The notes beneath the pieces are model-generated. The model saw only the letters and a program-made list of their open reading frames with translations, did not search any database and was not told where the DNA came from. A stretch of DNA of 40,642 bases. Origin: Streptococcus oralis (GTDB lineage Bacteria; Bacillota; Bacilli; Lactobacillales; Streptococcaceae). Position numbers and translations under genes: made by a program. The stretch spans positions 1-40,642 of the forward strand of contig NZ_QEWJ01000013.1 in the NCBI RefSeq assembly GCF_004127215.1, read 5' to 3'. This document shows, piece by piece, positions 15,732-26,419 of the stretch (position 1 is the first letter of the stretch; the number at the start of each line of letters is the position of its first letter).

Positions 15732-17885
15732 ATGAAATTTGGGAAAAGGCACTATCGTCCCCAGGTGGATCAGATGGATTGTGGCGTGGCTTCCTTGGCC
15801 ATGGTATTTGGCTACTATGGTAGTTATTACTCCTTGGCTCATCTACGAGAACTAGCTAAGACGACCATGGATGGGACGACGGCTTTGGGCTTGGTCAAGG
15901 TGGCAGAGGAGATTGGTTTTGAGACGCGAGCAATTAAGGCGGATATGACGCTTTTTGACTTGCCAGATTTGACTTTTCCTTTTGTTGCCCATGTGCTTAA
16001 GGAAGGAAAATTGCTCCACTACTATGTGGTGACTGGGCAGGATAAGGATAGCATTCATATTGCAGATCCAGATCCTGGGGTGAAATTGACCAAACTGCCA
16101 CGTGAGCGTTTTGCGGAAGAATGGACAGGAGTGACTCTTTTTATGGCACCTAGTCCAGACTACAAGCCTCATAAGGATCAAAAGAATGGTCTGCTCTCTT
16201 TTATCCCTATATTAGTGAAGCAGCGTGGCTTGATTGCCAATATCGTTTTGGCAACACTCTTGGTAACCTTGATTAATATTGTGGGTTCTTATTATCTGCA
16301 GTCTATCATTGATAGTTACGTACCAGACCAGATGCGTTCGACCTTGGGTATTATCTCTATTGGGTTGGTCATCGTCTATATTCTCCAGCAGATCTTGTCT
16401 TATGCCCAGGAGTATCTCCTACTGATCCTTGGGCAACGCTTGTCGATTGACGTGATTTTGTCCTATATCAAGCATGTTTTTCACCTGCCTATGTCCTTCT
16501 TTGCGACACGCAGGACAGGAGAAATCGTGTCTCGTTTTACAGATGCCAATAGTATCATCGATGCGCTGGCATCGACCATTCTATCAATCTTTTTGGATGT
16601 GTCGACGATTTTGATTATTTCGCTTGTCTTGTTTTCACAAAATATGACACTCTTTTTCATTAGTCTGCTTGCACTTCCTATTTATACGGTGATTATCTTT
16701 GCCTTTATGAGGCCTTTTGAAAAGATGAATCGGGACACTATGGAAGCCAATGCAGTTCTGTCTTCTTCCATCATCGAGGACATCAACGGTATTGAGACCA
16801 TTAAATCTTTGACTAGTGAAAGTTCACGCTATCAAAAGATTGATAAGGAATTTGTAGCTTATCTGAAAAAATCCTTTACCTATAGTCGGGCAGAAAGCCA
16901 GCAAAAGGCTCTGAAAAAAGTTGCCCAGCTCCTGCTTAATGTTGGTGTTCTCTGGATGGGAGCAGTTCTCGTCATGGATGGGAAAATGAGTTTGGGCCAG
17001 CTGATTACCTATAATACCTTGCTTGTTTACTTTACCAATCCTTTGGAAAATATCATCAATCTGCAAACCAAGCTTCAGACAGCGCAAGTCGCCAATAACC
17101 GTCTGAACGAGGTCTATCTGGTAGCTTCGGAGTTTGAGGAGAAGAAAACAGTCGAAGATTTGAGCATGATGAAGGGGGATATGACCTTTAAGCAGGTTCA
17201 CTATAAGTATGGCTATGGTCGTGATGTCTTGTCGGATATCAATTTGACCATTCCGCAAGGGTCTAAGATGGCTTTTGTGGGGATTTCAGGGTCAGGAAAG
17301 ACCACCTTGGCCAAGATAATGGTTAATTTTTACGACCCAAGTCAGGGAGAGATTAGTCTGGGTGGTGTCAATCTCAATCAGATTGATAAAAAAGCCTTGC
17401 GCCAGTATATCAACTATCTGCCTCAACAGCCCTATGTCTTTAACGGAACGATTTTGGAGAATCTTCTCCTTGGAGCTAAGGAAGGGACGACTCAGGAGGA
17501 TATCTTACGGGCAATTGAATTGGCCGAGATTCGGAAGGATATCGAGCAGATGCCACTGAATTACCAGACAGAATTGACTTCGGATGGGGCTGGAATTTCT
17601 GGTGGGCAACGGCAGCGAATCGCTTTGGCGCGTGCTCTTTTAACGGATGCACCTGTTCTGATATTGGACGAGGCGACCAGCAGTCTGGATATTTTGACAG
17701 AGAAGCGGATTGTGGATAATCTCATGGCTTTAGACAAGACCTTGATTTTCATTGCTCACCGCTTGACCATTGCTGAGCGGACAGAGAAGGTTGTTGTCTT
17801 GGATCAGGGCAAGATTGTCGAAGAAGGCACCCATGCAGACTTGCTTGCGCGAGGTGGATTTTACGCCCATTTGGTCAATAGCTAG
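15732..17885 (+). CDS. comA: Competence peptide exporter ComA (C39 peptidase ABC transporter)
   Basis: ComA cleaves double-glycine leaders and exports the mature peptides, first of all the competence pheromone CSP and, in pneumococcus, bacteriocins too. The 717-residue protein has an N-terminal C39 protease with Cys17 (QMDCGV), His96 (LLHYYVV) and Asp112 (ADPDPG), a six-helix membrane domain, and an ABC domain with Walker A GISGSGKTT, signature SGGQ and Walker B LILDEATSSLD. ATG 15732 is chosen because AGGAG lies 7 bases upstream; ATG 15726 is too close to it. comB follows after 12 bases. The upstream peptides with matching leaders are plausible cargo. Confidence 0.97.
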   Translation: MKFGKRHYRPQVDQMDCGVASLAMVFGYYGSYYSLAHLRELAKTTMDGTTALGLVKVAEEIGFETRAIKADMTLFDLPDLTFPFVAHVLKEGKLLHYYVVTGQDKDSIHIADPDPGVKLTKLPRERFAEEWTGVTLFMAPSPDYKPHKDQKNGLLSFIPILVKQRGLIANIVLATLLVTLINIVGSYYLQSIIDSYVPDQMRSTLGIISIGLVIVYILQQILSYAQEYLLLILGQRLSIDVILSYIKHVFHLPMSFFATRRTGEIVSRFTDANSIIDALASTILSIFLDVSTILIISLVLFSQNMTLFFISLLALPIYTVIIFAFMRPFEKMNRDTMEANAVLSSSIIEDINGIETIKSLTSESSRYQKIDKEFVAYLKKSFTYSRAESQQKALKKVAQLLLNVGVLWMGAVLVMDGKMSLGQLITYNTLLVYFTNPLENIINLQTKLQTAQVANNRLNEVYLVASEFEEKKTVEDLSMMKGDMTFKQVHYKYGYGRDVLSDINLTIPQGSKMAFVGISGSGKTTLAKIMVNFYDPSQGEISLGGVNLNQIDKKALRQYINYLPQQPYVFNGTILENLLLGAKEGTTQEDILRAIELAEIRKDIEQMPLNYQTELTSDGAGISGGQRQRIALARALLTDAPVLILDEATSSLDILTEKRIVDNLMALDKTLIFIAHRLTIAERTEKVVVLDQGKIVEEGTHADLLARGGFYAHLVNS

Positions 17886-17897
17886 AAAGAGGAGAAG

Positions 17898-19247
17898 ATG
17901 AAACCAGAATTTTTAGAAAGCGCGGAGTTTTACCATCGTCGTTACCATAATTTTTCCAGTCGCGTGATTTTACCCATGACGCTTTTGCTCGTGTTTTTAC
18001 TTGGCTTTGCAGTCTTTGCAGAGAAGGAGATTAGTTTGTCTACCAGAGCGACTGTCGAACCTAGTCGGATCATTGCCAACATCCAGTCGACTAGTAATCA
18101 ACGCATTGTGGCTAATTATCTAGAAGAGAATAAACTAGTCAAGCAGGGGGATCTACTCGTTGAGTACCAGCAAGGGGCGGAAGCTGTTCAAGCTGAAACA
18201 TACGCCAATCAGTTGGAGATGTTAAAGGATCAAAAAAAGCAGTTAGGTTATTTGCAATCCAGTTTGAAAGAGGGGAGTGATCAATTTCCAGAGGCGGATA
18301 AGTTTGGTTATCAGGAGATGTTTCGAGACTATCTCAGCCAAGCTAGTAGTCTTAGAAGTAATGTTTCTCAGCAAAATGCCAGCATCTCCTCTCAAAATGC
18401 GGCAGCAAGTCAGAGTCAGGCCGAGATTGGCAATCTTATCAGCCAAACGCAGGATAAAATTCGAGATTACAAAACAGCTAAGTCGGCGATTGAAACAGGA
18501 GCTCAACTGGATAGTCAAAATGCGGCCTACTCTTTTTACCAGACCTATAAAAACCAAGGTGGAGAAGATCCGCAAACCAAATCGCAAGTTATTGCACAGG
18601 TGGATGCACAAATTGCTCAGCTAGAGTCTAGTTTAGCTACTTATCGTGTGCAGTATGCGGGTTCTGGAGCTCAACAAGCCTACGCAACGGGACTGGATAG
18701 TCAACTTGAATCCCTCAAGTCTCAGCAGCTAGTCAAAGTCGGCCAGGAATTAACTCTTTTGGATCAGAAAATTTTGGAGGCAGAGTTGGGTAAGAAAGTC
18801 CAAGGAAGTCTGCTGGACAAGGGGAAAATTACAGCAAGTGAGGATGGGGTGCTTCACCTTAATCCTGAAACCAGTGATTCTACCATGGTTGCAGAAGGAA
18901 CCCTGCTAGCCCAACTGTACCCAGCCTTGGAACGAGAAGGGAAAACCAAACTCACAGCCTATCTCAGTTCAAAAGATGTTGCAAGGCTAAAAGTAGGTGA
19001 TTCTGTTCGTTTCACTACAACCAAGGATGGCAATAAAGAGCTCGTTCTTGTTTCTGCTATTACGAATATTGATGCGACAGCTACCAAGACTGAAAAGGGA
19101 AATTTCTTTAAGATAGAGGCGGAGACTGGTCTAACTTCTGAACAGGCAGAAAAACTTCGCTACGGTTCAGAAGGACGTCTGACGCTAATCACAGGGAAGA
19201 AAAGTTATCTGAGATACTACTTAGATCAATTTTTAAACAGAGAATAA
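17898..19247 (+). CDS. comB: Competence export accessory protein ComB
   Basis: ComB is the membrane-fusion-like partner of ComA. The 449-residue protein has one N-terminal membrane helix (about residues 22-41, [20 protein letters not shown]), a long extracytoplasmic region rich in Gln, Ser and Ala predicted to form coiled coils (about 100-310), and a beta-rich C-terminal part ([13 protein letters not shown]). It ends with a short polar tail. It lies 12 bases after comA in the same operon and has AAAGAGGAG before its start. Confidence 0.96.
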   Translation: MKPEFLESAEFYHRRYHNFSSRVILPMTLLLVFLLGFAVFAEKEISLSTRATVEPSRIIANIQSTSNQRIVANYLEENKLVKQGDLLVEYQQGAEAVQAETYANQLEMLKDQKKQLGYLQSSLKEGSDQFPEADKFGYQEMFRDYLSQASSLRSNVSQQNASISSQNAAASQSQAEIGNLISQTQDKIRDYKTAKSAIETGAQLDSQNAAYSFYQTYKNQGGEDPQTKSQVIAQVDAQIAQLESSLATYRVQYAGSGAQQAYATGLDSQLESLKSQQLVKVGQELTLLDQKILEAELGKKVQGSLLDKGKITASEDGVLHLNPETSDSTMVAEGTLLAQLYPALEREGKTKLTAYLSSKDVARLKVGDSVRFTTTKDGNKELVLVSAITNIDATATKTEKGNFFKIEAETGLTSEQAEKLRYGSEGRLTLITGKKSYLRYYLDQFLNRE

Positions 19248-19258
19248 TGTTCGCTTTT
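19246..19258 (-). promoter_or_regulatory. Candidate PurBox upstream of purC (distal)
   Basis: Read on the minus strand the site is AAAAGCGAACATT, matching the PurR box AWWWCCGAACWWT at 12 of 13 positions. It overlaps the comB stop codon. PurR of Lactococcus and Streptococcus activates purine genes from such sites. Confidence 0.5.
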
Positions 19259-19279
19259 AATGCAATATTCTGCTTTTAA

Positions 19280-19312
19280 AACTGTAAAATGTTTCGATTT
19301 TACAGTTTTTCT
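19280..19312 (+). terminator. Terminator after comAB
   Basis: AACTGTAAAAT (19280-19290) and ATTTTACAGTT (19297-19307) form a perfect 11-bp stem with a six-base loop, followed by T. Confidence 0.85.
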
Positions 19313-19337
19313 TAATATTAAAAGAAGGAGTTTTGCC

Positions 19338-19381
19338 ATCGTTCGCAAATTTTTGCTATTTTTCTTATTTTGTAGTAGAAT
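19338..19381 (+). promoter_or_regulatory. purC operon promoter with PurBox
   Basis: A PurBox candidate at 19338-19350 (minus strand ATTTGCGAACGAT, 11 of 13) sits directly before TTGCTA (19353-19358), which is 17 bp from TAGAAT (19376-19381). A third, weaker box (AAAGGCGAACTTT, 19398-19410) overlaps the purC ribosome binding site. The arrangement implies PurR and PRPP-dependent control of the whole operon. Confidence 0.65.
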
Positions 19382-19413
19382 GAAGTAAAGAAATACGAAA
19401 GGCGAACTTTAAC

Positions 19414-20121
19414 ATGTCAAAAGAATTGATCTATTCGGGAAAAGCCAAGGATATCTATACAACTGAGGATGAAAATCTTATTATTTCAACTTACAAAGAC
19501 CAGGCGACTGCTTTCAATGGTGTCAAGAAGGAGCAGATTGCGGGCAAGGGAGTGTTGAATAATCAGATTTCATCTTTTATTTTTGAGAAATTAAACGCTG
19601 CTGGTGTGGCGACTCACTTTGTTGAGAAACTTTCAGACACGGAACAACTCAATAAAAAGGTTGAGATTATTCCTTTGGAAGTTGTGCTTCGCAACTATAC
19701 AGCTGGTTCATTTTCAAAACGTTTTGGTGTGGAAGAGGGCATCGCTTTGGAAACTCCGATTGTCGAATTTTACTATAAAAACGATGATTTGGATGATCCC
19801 TTTATCAATGACGAGCATGTGAAGTTCCTAAAGATTGCGGATGATCAGCAGATTGCTTACTTGAAGGAAGAAACGCGTCGTATCAATGAACTCTTGAAAG
19901 CCTGGTTTGCTAAGATTGGGCTTAAGTTGATTGACTTTAAGCTAGAGTTCGGTTTTGATAAGGATGGCAAGATTATCTTGGCAGACGAATTTTCACCAGA
20001 CAACTGCCGTTTGTGGGATGCGGATGGCAACCACATGGACAAGGATGTTTTCCGTAGAGGATTGGGAGAACTAACAGACGTTTACGAAGTTGTCTGGGAA
20101 AAGTTACAAGGTTTAAAATAA
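19414..20121 (+). CDS. purC: SAICAR synthetase
   Basis: PurC condenses CAIR with aspartate using ATP to give SAICAR, step 8 of IMP synthesis in bacteria. The 235-residue protein begins with [20 protein letters not shown], typical of the family, and contains [15 protein letters not shown] and the substrate-binding [13 protein letters not shown]. It is the first gene of the purC-L-F-M-N-H operon. Its substrate CAIR is made by PurE/PurK and its product is cleaved by PurB, all in this window. AAAGG before the ATG is the ribosome binding site. Confidence 0.96.
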   Translation: MSKELIYSGKAKDIYTTEDENLIISTYKDQATAFNGVKKEQIAGKGVLNNQISSFIFEKLNAAGVATHFVEKLSDTEQLNKKVEIIPLEVVLRNYTAGSFSKRFGVEEGIALETPIVEFYYKNDDLDDPFINDEHVKFLKIADDQQIAYLKEETRRINELLKAWFAKIGLKLIDFKLEFGFDKDGKIILADEFSPDNCRLWDADGNHMDKDVFRRGLGELTDVYEVVWEKLQGLK

Positions 20122-20177
20122 CAACCTAAAGGCTGTTTGAGAACATTGCAAGAGCTGAAATAGAGGAATAAGAATTG

Positions 20178-23100
20178 ATGAATAAACGTATTTTTGTTGA
20201 AAAAAAGGCTGATTTTCAGGTCAAGTCAGAGAGTTTGGTGAGAGAACTCCAGCACAACTTGGGACTGTCAACTTTGAAAAGTATTCGCATTGTGCAAGTT
20301 TATGATGTCTTTGATTTGTCAGAGGATTTGTTTGCGCCCGCAGAGAAACACATCTTCTCTGAGCAGGTGACCGACCATGTCTTGGATGAAGCGGCTGTGC
20401 AGGCTGATCTTGCCAATTATGCTTTCTTTGCTATCGAAAGCCTGCCAGGACAGTTTGACCAACGTGCAGCATCTTCACAGGAAGCCTTGCTCTTGCTTGG
20501 TAGTTCAAGTGATGTAACGGTCAACACAGCTCAACTTTACTTAGTTAATAAAGATATCGATGCGACTGAGCTAGAAGCGGTCAAGAACTACCTGCTCAAT
20601 CCAGTGGATTCTCGTTTCAAGGATATCACGACAGGGATTGCCAAGCAGGAATTTTCAGAGTCAGACAAGACCATTCCAAAATTGACTTTCTTTGAAAGCT
20701 ATAAAGCAGAAGACTTTGCCCGCTACAAGGCTGAGCAAGGGATGGCCATGGAAGTAGATGATTTGCTCTTTATCCAAGACTACTTTAAGTCAATCGGGCG
20801 CGTGCCAACTGAGACGGAGCTCAAGGTTCTGGATACTTACTGGTCTGACCACTGCCGTCACACAACTTTTGAGACTGAGTTGAAGCAAATTGATTTCTCA
20901 GCTTCTAGATTCCAAAAGCAATTGCAGTCAACCTATGACAAGTATATTGCCATGCGTGAGGAGTTGGGGCGCTCTGAAAAACCGCAAACCTTGATGGATA
21001 TGGCGACTATTTTCGGTCGTTATGAGCGTGCTAATGGACGTTTGGACGATATGGAAGTGTCTGACGAGATCAATGCTTGTTCAGTTGAAATTGAAGTAGA
21101 TGTCAATGGTGTCAAAGAACCATGGCTCCTCATGTTCAAGAATGAAACCCACAACCACCCAACTGAAATCGAACCATTTGGTGGGGCTGCAACCTGTATC
21201 GGTGGTGCTATTCGTGACCCGTTGTCAGGTCGTTCCTACGTTTATCAAGCTATGCGTATCTCAGGTGCTGGAGATATTACAACGCCAATCGCTGAAACAC
21301 GTGCTGGTAAATTGCCACAACAAGTTATTTCTAAAACCGCGGCTCATGGTTATTCTTCATATGGGAACCAAATTGGCCTTGCGACGACCTACGTTCGTGA
21401 ATACTTCCACCCAGGTTTCGTTGCTAAACGTATGGAGCTTGGTGCCGTTGTCGGTGCTGCTCCCAAGGGCAATGTTGTCCGTGAAAAACCGGAAGCGGGA
21501 GATGTCATTATCCTGCTCGGTGGTAAGACTGGACGTGATGGTGTCGGTGGTGCGACTGGTTCTTCTAAGGTTCAAACAGTTGAGTCTGTAGAGACTGCTG
21601 GAGCTGAGGTTCAAAAGGGGAATGCTATCGAAGAACGCAAGATTCAGCGCCTCTTCCGTAATGGCGATGTCACTCGTCTTATCAAGAAATCCAACGACTT
21701 TGGTGCGGGTGGTGTCTGTGTGGCCATCGGTGAATTGGCAGACGGTCTTGAAATCGACCTCAATAAGGTTCCTCTTAAATACCAAGGCTTGAATGGTACC
21801 GAAATTGCCATCTCTGAATCTCAAGAACGGATGGCAGTTGTGGTTCGTCCTGAAGATGTAGATGCCTTCGTTGCGGAATGTAACAAAGAAAATATTGATG
21901 CTGTTGTAGTTGCGACAGTGACTGAAAAACCAAATCTAGTCATGCACTGGAATGGTGAAACGATTGTTGACTTGGAACGCTGTTTCCTTGATACCAACGG
22001 TGTGCGTGTCGTTGTCGATGCCAAGGTGGTGGACAAGGATGTCAAGCTCCCAGAAGAGCGCAAGACGAGTGTTGAAACACTGGAAACAGATACTCTTGCG
22101 GTTCTATCTGACCTCAACCATGCGAGTCAAAAAGGCTTGCAGACCATCTTTGACTGTTCGGTCGGTCGTTCTACGGTCAACCACCCACTTGGTGGTCGCT
22201 ACCAACTCACACCAACTGAGGCTTCTGTGCAAAAATTGCCAGTTCAACACGGTGTGACAACAACAGCCTCTGTTATGGCACAAGGATTTAACCCTTATCT
22301 AGCAGAATGGTCTCCATACCATGGTGCTGCCTATGCAGTTATCGAAGCAACTGCTCGTTTGGTGGCTGCTGGTGCTAACTGGTCTAAGGCTCGTTTCTCT
22401 TACCAAGAGTACTTCGAGCGTATGGACAAGCAAGCGGAGCGTTTTGGTCAGCCAGTAGCAGCTCTTCTAGGCTCTATCGAAGCACAAATCCAACTTGGTT
22501 TGCCATCTATCGGTGGTAAGGACTCTATGTCTGGTACCTTTGAAGAATTGACGGTGCCACCAACCCTGGTTGCTTTTGGGGTGACAACAGCAGATAGCCG
22601 TAAGGTCCTTTCTCCAGAATTTAAGGATGCTGGTGAAAATATCTACTACATCCCAGGTCAAGCCCTTTCTGCTAATATTGACTTTGACTTAATTAAGAAA
22701 AACTTTGCTCAGTTTGAAGCCCTTCAAAAGGCTCACAAAGTGACATCTACTTCAGCTGTCAAATATGGTGGTGTCCTTGAAAGTTTAGCTCTTGCTACTT
22801 TTGGAAATCATATCGGTGCAGAGGTAATCTTGCCTGAACTTGAAAGTTCTTTGACAGCTCAATTAGGCGGATTTGTCTTCACATCTCCTGAAGAAATCGC
22901 TGGGGTGGAGAAGATCGGTCAAACGAAAGCAGACTTTACACTTCTTGTCAACGGTGTGAAGCTAGATGGACACAAGCTTGACAGTGCCTTCCAAGGGACA
23001 TTGGAAGCAGTCTATCCTACTGAATTTGCCCAAGCGAAAGAACTGGAAGAAGTACCTGCTATGGCATCAGATGCTGTGATTAAAGCCAAAGAAAGAGTTG

Positions 23101-23903
23101 AAACACCTGTGGTTTACATCCCAGTATTCCCAGGAACCAACTCAGAATATGACTCAGCCAAGGCTTTTGAAAAAGAGGGTGCAGAGGTTAACTTGGTACC
23201 ATTCGTGACACTCAATGAAGAAGCCATTGTCAAGTCAGTTGAAACCATGGTTGACAACATCGGCAAGGCTAACATCCTCTTCTTTGCAGGTGGATTCTCA
23301 GCTGCGGACGAGCCAGATGGTTCAGCTAAGTTTATCGTTAACATCCTGCTTAATGAAAAAGTGCGTGTAGCTATTGATAGCTTTATCGCTCGTGGTGGCT
23401 TGATTATTGGTATCTGTAATGGATTCCAAGCCCTCGTCAAATCAGGTCTTCTTCCATACGGGAACTTTGAAGATGCCAGCAGTACCAGCCCAACCCTCTT
23501 CTACAATGATGCCAACCAACACGTGGCCAAGATGGTGGAAACTCGCATTGCCAATACTAACTCACCATGGCTTGCTGGAGTGAAAGTTGGTGATATCCAT
23601 GCCATCCCAGTATCGCACGGAGAAGGGAAGTTTGTCGTGACGGCTGAAGAATTTGCGGAACTCCGTGACAATGGCCAAATCTTTAGCCAATACGTTGACT
23701 TTGACGGCAAACCAAGCATGGACTCTAAGTACAATCCAAATGGTTCAGTCAACGCTATCGAAGGAATTACCAACAAGAACGGCCAAATCATCGGTAAGAT
23801 GGGTCACTCAGAACGTTATGAAGACGGTCTCTTTCAAAACATCCCAGGAAATAAAGACCAGCATCTGTTCGCGTCGGCTGTGCGTTATTTCACAGGGAAA
23901 TAA
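20178..23903 (+). CDS. purL: Phosphoribosylformylglycinamidine synthase (single chain)
   Basis: PurL converts FGAR, glutamine and ATP to FGAM. This is the long single-chain type of 1241 residues, unlike the PurS/Q/L split form of Bacillus. A central ATP-binding synthetase region carries HNHPTEIEPFGGAATCIGG and later DFGAGGV. A C-terminal class I glutaminase has its Cys in GICNGFQALV and a His-Gly-Glu motif in VSHGEGKF. The ATG at 20178 is used; a TTG directly before it is in frame. It lies 56 bases after purC. Confidence 0.96.
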   Translation: MNKRIFVEKKADFQVKSESLVRELQHNLGLSTLKSIRIVQVYDVFDLSEDLFAPAEKHIFSEQVTDHVLDEAAVQADLANYAFFAIESLPGQFDQRAASSQEALLLLGSSSDVTVNTAQLYLVNKDIDATELEAVKNYLLNPVDSRFKDITTGIAKQEFSESDKTIPKLTFFESYKAEDFARYKAEQGMAMEVDDLLFIQDYFKSIGRVPTETELKVLDTYWSDHCRHTTFETELKQIDFSASRFQKQLQSTYDKYIAMREELGRSEKPQTLMDMATIFGRYERANGRLDDMEVSDEINACSVEIEVDVNGVKEPWLLMFKNETHNHPTEIEPFGGAATCIGGAIRDPLSGRSYVYQAMRISGAGDITTPIAETRAGKLPQQVISKTAAHGYSSYGNQIGLATTYVREYFHPGFVAKRMELGAVVGAAPKGNVVREKPEAGDVIILLGGKTGRDGVGGATGSSKVQTVESVETAGAEVQKGNAIEERKIQRLFRNGDVTRLIKKSNDFGAGGVCVAIGELADGLEIDLNKVPLKYQGLNGTEIAISESQERMAVVVRPEDVDAFVAECNKENIDAVVVATVTEKPNLVMHWNGETIVDLERCFLDTNGVRVVVDAKVVDKDVKLPEERKTSVETLETDTLAVLSDLNHASQKGLQTIFDCSVGRSTVNHPLGGRYQLTPTEASVQKLPVQHGVTTTASVMAQGFNPYLAEWSPYHGAAYAVIEATARLVAAGANWSKARFSYQEYFERMDKQAERFGQPVAALLGSIEAQIQLGLPSIGGKDSMSGTFEELTVPPTLVAFGVTTADSRKVLSPEFKDAGENIYYIPGQALSANIDFDLIKKNFAQFEALQKAHKVTSTSAVKYGGVLESLALATFGNHIGAEVILPELESSLTAQLGGFVFTSPEEIAGVEKIGQTKADFTLLVNGVKLDGHKLDSAFQGTLEAVYPTEFAQAKELEEVPAMASDAVIKAKERVETPVVYIPVFPGTNSEYDSAKAFEKEGAEVNLVPFVTLNEEAIVKSVETMVDNIGKANILFFAGGFSAADEPDGSAKFIVNILLNEKVRVAIDSFIARGGLIIGICNGFQALVKSGLLPYGNFEDASSTSPTLFYNDANQHVAKMVETRIANTNSPWLAGVKVGDIHAIPVSHGEGKFVVTAEEFAELRDNGQIFSQYVDFDGKPSMDSKYNPNGSVNAIEGITNKNGQIIGKMGHSERYEDGLFQNIPGNKDQHLFASAVRYFTGK

Positions 23904-23915
23904 AAGGTATAAAAA

Positions 23916-25358
23916 ATGACATACGAAGTAAAATCTCTTAATGAAGAATGTGGCGTTTTTGGTATCTGGGGACATCCAGATGCTGCTAAATTGACCTATT
24001 TTGGGCTCCACAGTCTTCAGCACCGTGGTCAGGAGGGGGCAGGGATCCTCTCCAATGACCATGGACAATTGAAGCGCCATCGTGATATGGGGCTTTTATC
24101 AGAAGTCTTCAAAAATCCTGCTAATTTGGATAAATTGACAGGGACTGGAGCGATTGGGCACGTGCGTTATGCGACTGCGGGAGAAGCTTCTGTAGACAAT
24201 ATCCAGCCCTTCCTCTTCCGTTTTCATGATATGCAGTTTGGTTTGGCTCATAATGGGAATCTGACCAATGCAGAATCTCTCAAGCAAGAATTGGAACAAA
24301 GAGGAGCGATTTTCAGCTCAACTTCGGACTCGGAAATCTTGGCTCATCTCATTCGTCGTAGTCACAATCCAAGTCTAATGGGCAAAATCAAGGAAGCACT
24401 TAGTCTCGTTAAAGGTGGCTTTGCTTATATCTTGCTGTTTGAGGATAAATTGATTGCGGCGCTTGACCCAAATGGTTTCCGTCCGCTTTCTATTGGGAAA
24501 ATGGCCAACGGAGCGGTGGTGGTTTCGTCTGAAACCTGTGCCTTTGAAGTCATCGGTGCTGAGTGGATTCGCGATGTAAAACCAGGAGAGATTGTAATTG
24601 TGGATGATAATGGTATCCAGTACGATAGTTATACGAATGATACCCAGTTGGCGATCTGCTCTATGGAGTATATCTACTTTGCCCGCCCTGACTCCAATAT
24701 CCACGGTGTCAATGTTCATACGGCACGGAAACGTATGGGTGCCCAATTAGCGCGTGAATTTAAGCATGAGGCGGATATTGTGGTCGGTGTGCCCAACTCG
24801 TCACTCAGCGCAGCTATGGGCTTTGCGGAAGAATCAGGACTGCCAAATGAGATGGGTCTTATCAAGAACCAATACACCCAGCGCACCTTTATCCAACCGA
24901 CTCAAGAATTGCGGGAGCAAGGGGTGCGGATGAAACTGTCTGCCGTTTCAGGTGTTGTCAAAGGCAAACGTGTGGTTATGGTCGATGATTCCATTGTTCG
25001 TGGGACAACCTCTCGCCGTATCGTTCAGCTTTTGAAAGAAGCAGGTGCGGCTGAGGTTCACGTTGCGATTGGTAGCCCTGCGCTAGCTTATCCATGTTTC
25101 TATGGGATTGATATCCAGACGCGTCAGGAGTTGATTGCTGCCAATCATACGGTTGAAGAAACCTGCCAAATCATTGGTGCGGATAGCTTGACCTATCTTT
25201 CAATTGATGGCTTGATTAACTCTATCGGGATTGAAACAGATGCGCCGAATGGTGGTCTCTGTGTCGCTTACTTTGACGGTGACTACCCAACTCCTCTCTA
25301 CGACTATGAAGAAGAATACCGTAGAAGTTTGGCTGACAAGACCAGTTTTTACAAATAG
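23916..25358 (+). CDS. purF: Amidophosphoribosyltransferase
   Basis: PurF makes phosphoribosylamine from PRPP and glutamine, the committed and feedback-controlled first step. A short propeptide (MTYEVKSLNEE) precedes the catalytic Cys of CGVFGIWGH, which must be exposed by processing. GHVRYATAGE belongs to the glutaminase domain, and VVMVDDSIVRGTTSRRI is the PRPP-binding motif of the transferase domain. The protein has 480 residues. It starts 12 bases after purL. Confidence 0.96.
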   Translation: MTYEVKSLNEECGVFGIWGHPDAAKLTYFGLHSLQHRGQEGAGILSNDHGQLKRHRDMGLLSEVFKNPANLDKLTGTGAIGHVRYATAGEASVDNIQPFLFRFHDMQFGLAHNGNLTNAESLKQELEQRGAIFSSTSDSEILAHLIRRSHNPSLMGKIKEALSLVKGGFAYILLFEDKLIAALDPNGFRPLSIGKMANGAVVVSSETCAFEVIGAEWIRDVKPGEIVIVDDNGIQYDSYTNDTQLAICSMEYIYFARPDSNIHGVNVHTARKRMGAQLAREFKHEADIVVGVPNSSLSAAMGFAEESGLPNEMGLIKNQYTQRTFIQPTQELREQGVRMKLSAVSGVVKGKRVVMVDDSIVRGTTSRRIVQLLKEAGAAEVHVAIGSPALAYPCFYGIDIQTRQELIAANHTVEETCQIIGADSLTYLSIDGLINSIGIETDAPNGGLCVAYFDGDYPTPLYDYEEEYRRSLADKTSFYK

Positions 25359-25396
25359 ATGGATAAAGACTCTCCATGAAAGGAAAGGAAGAGAAG

Positions 25397-26419
25397 ATGA
25401 CAAATAAAAATGCTTATGCGCAATCCGGTGTGGATGTTGAAGCGGGTTATGAAGTTGTTGAGCGAATCAAAAAGCATGTGGCTCGTACGGAGCGTACAGG
25501 TGTCATGGGAGCTCTTGGTGGCTTTGGTGGCATGTTTGACCTTTCAAATACTGGGGTTAAAGAACCTGTCTTGATCTCAGGGACTGATGGTGTCGGAACC
25601 AAACTCATGCTGGCTATCAAGTACGACAAGCATGACACGATTGGGCAGGACTGTGTGGCTATGTGTGTCAATGATATCATCGCTGCAGGTGCTGAGCCCC
25701 TCTATTTCCTAGATTATGTGGCGACAGGGAAGAATGAACCAGCTAAGCTAGAACAAGTCGTCGCTGGTGTAGCAGAAGGTTGTGTGCAGGCAGGCGCAGC
25801 CCTCATCGGTGGAGAAACAGCTGAAATGCCAGGTATGTATGGTGAAGATGACTATGACTTGGCTGGTTTTGCGGTCGGTGTGGCTGAAAAATCTCAAATC
25901 ATTGACGGCTCAAAAGTGGCAGAAGGGGATGTGCTTCTTGGGTTGGCTTCCAGTGGGATTCACTCCAACGGTTACTCTCTTGTGCGTCGTGTCTTTGCTG
26001 ACTATACAGGTGAGGAAGTTTTGCCAGAATTGGAAGGCAAGCAACTCAAGGAAGTTCTTCTTGAGCCGACTCGTATCTATGTCAAGGCTGTCTTGCCACT
26101 CATCAAGGAAGAGTTGGTCAACGGCATTGCTCACATCACTGGTGGTGGATTTATCGAGAATGTCCCTCGCATGTTTGCGGCTGACTTGGCTGCAGAGATT
26201 GAGGAAAGCAAGGTTCCAGTTCTTCCGATTTTCAAAGCCCTTGAAAAATACGGTCATATCAAACACGAAGAAATGTTTGAAATTTTCAATATGGGCGTAG
26301 GGCTCATGCTGGCAGTTAGCCCTAAAAATGTAGAACGTGTCAAAAAATTGTTGGATGAACCAGTCTATGAAATTGGTCGCATCGTCAAGAAAGAAAACGA
26401 AAGTGTCATCATCAAATGA
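25397..26419 (+). CDS. purM: Phosphoribosylformylglycinamidine cyclo-ligase
   Basis: PurM closes the imidazole ring, turning FGAM into AIR with ATP. The 340-residue protein contains the PurM-family motifs [27 protein letters not shown] and [13 protein letters not shown], and the C-terminal [16 protein letters not shown] 25397 is preferred over an in-frame ATG seven codons upstream because AAAGGAAGAG lies just before it. The stop overlaps the purN start by 4 bases. Confidence 0.95.
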   Translation: MTNKNAYAQSGVDVEAGYEVVERIKKHVARTERTGVMGALGGFGGMFDLSNTGVKEPVLISGTDGVGTKLMLAIKYDKHDTIGQDCVAMCVNDIIAAGAEPLYFLDYVATGKNEPAKLEQVVAGVAEGCVQAGAALIGGETAEMPGMYGEDDYDLAGFAVGVAEKSQIIDGSKVAEGDVLLGLASSGIHSNGYSLVRRVFADYTGEEVLPELEGKQLKEVLLEPTRIYVKAVLPLIKEELVNGIAHITGGGFIENVPRMFAADLAAEIEESKVPVLPIFKALEKYGHIKHEEMFEIFNMGVGLMLAVSPKNVERVKKLLDEPVYEIGRIVKKENESVIIK

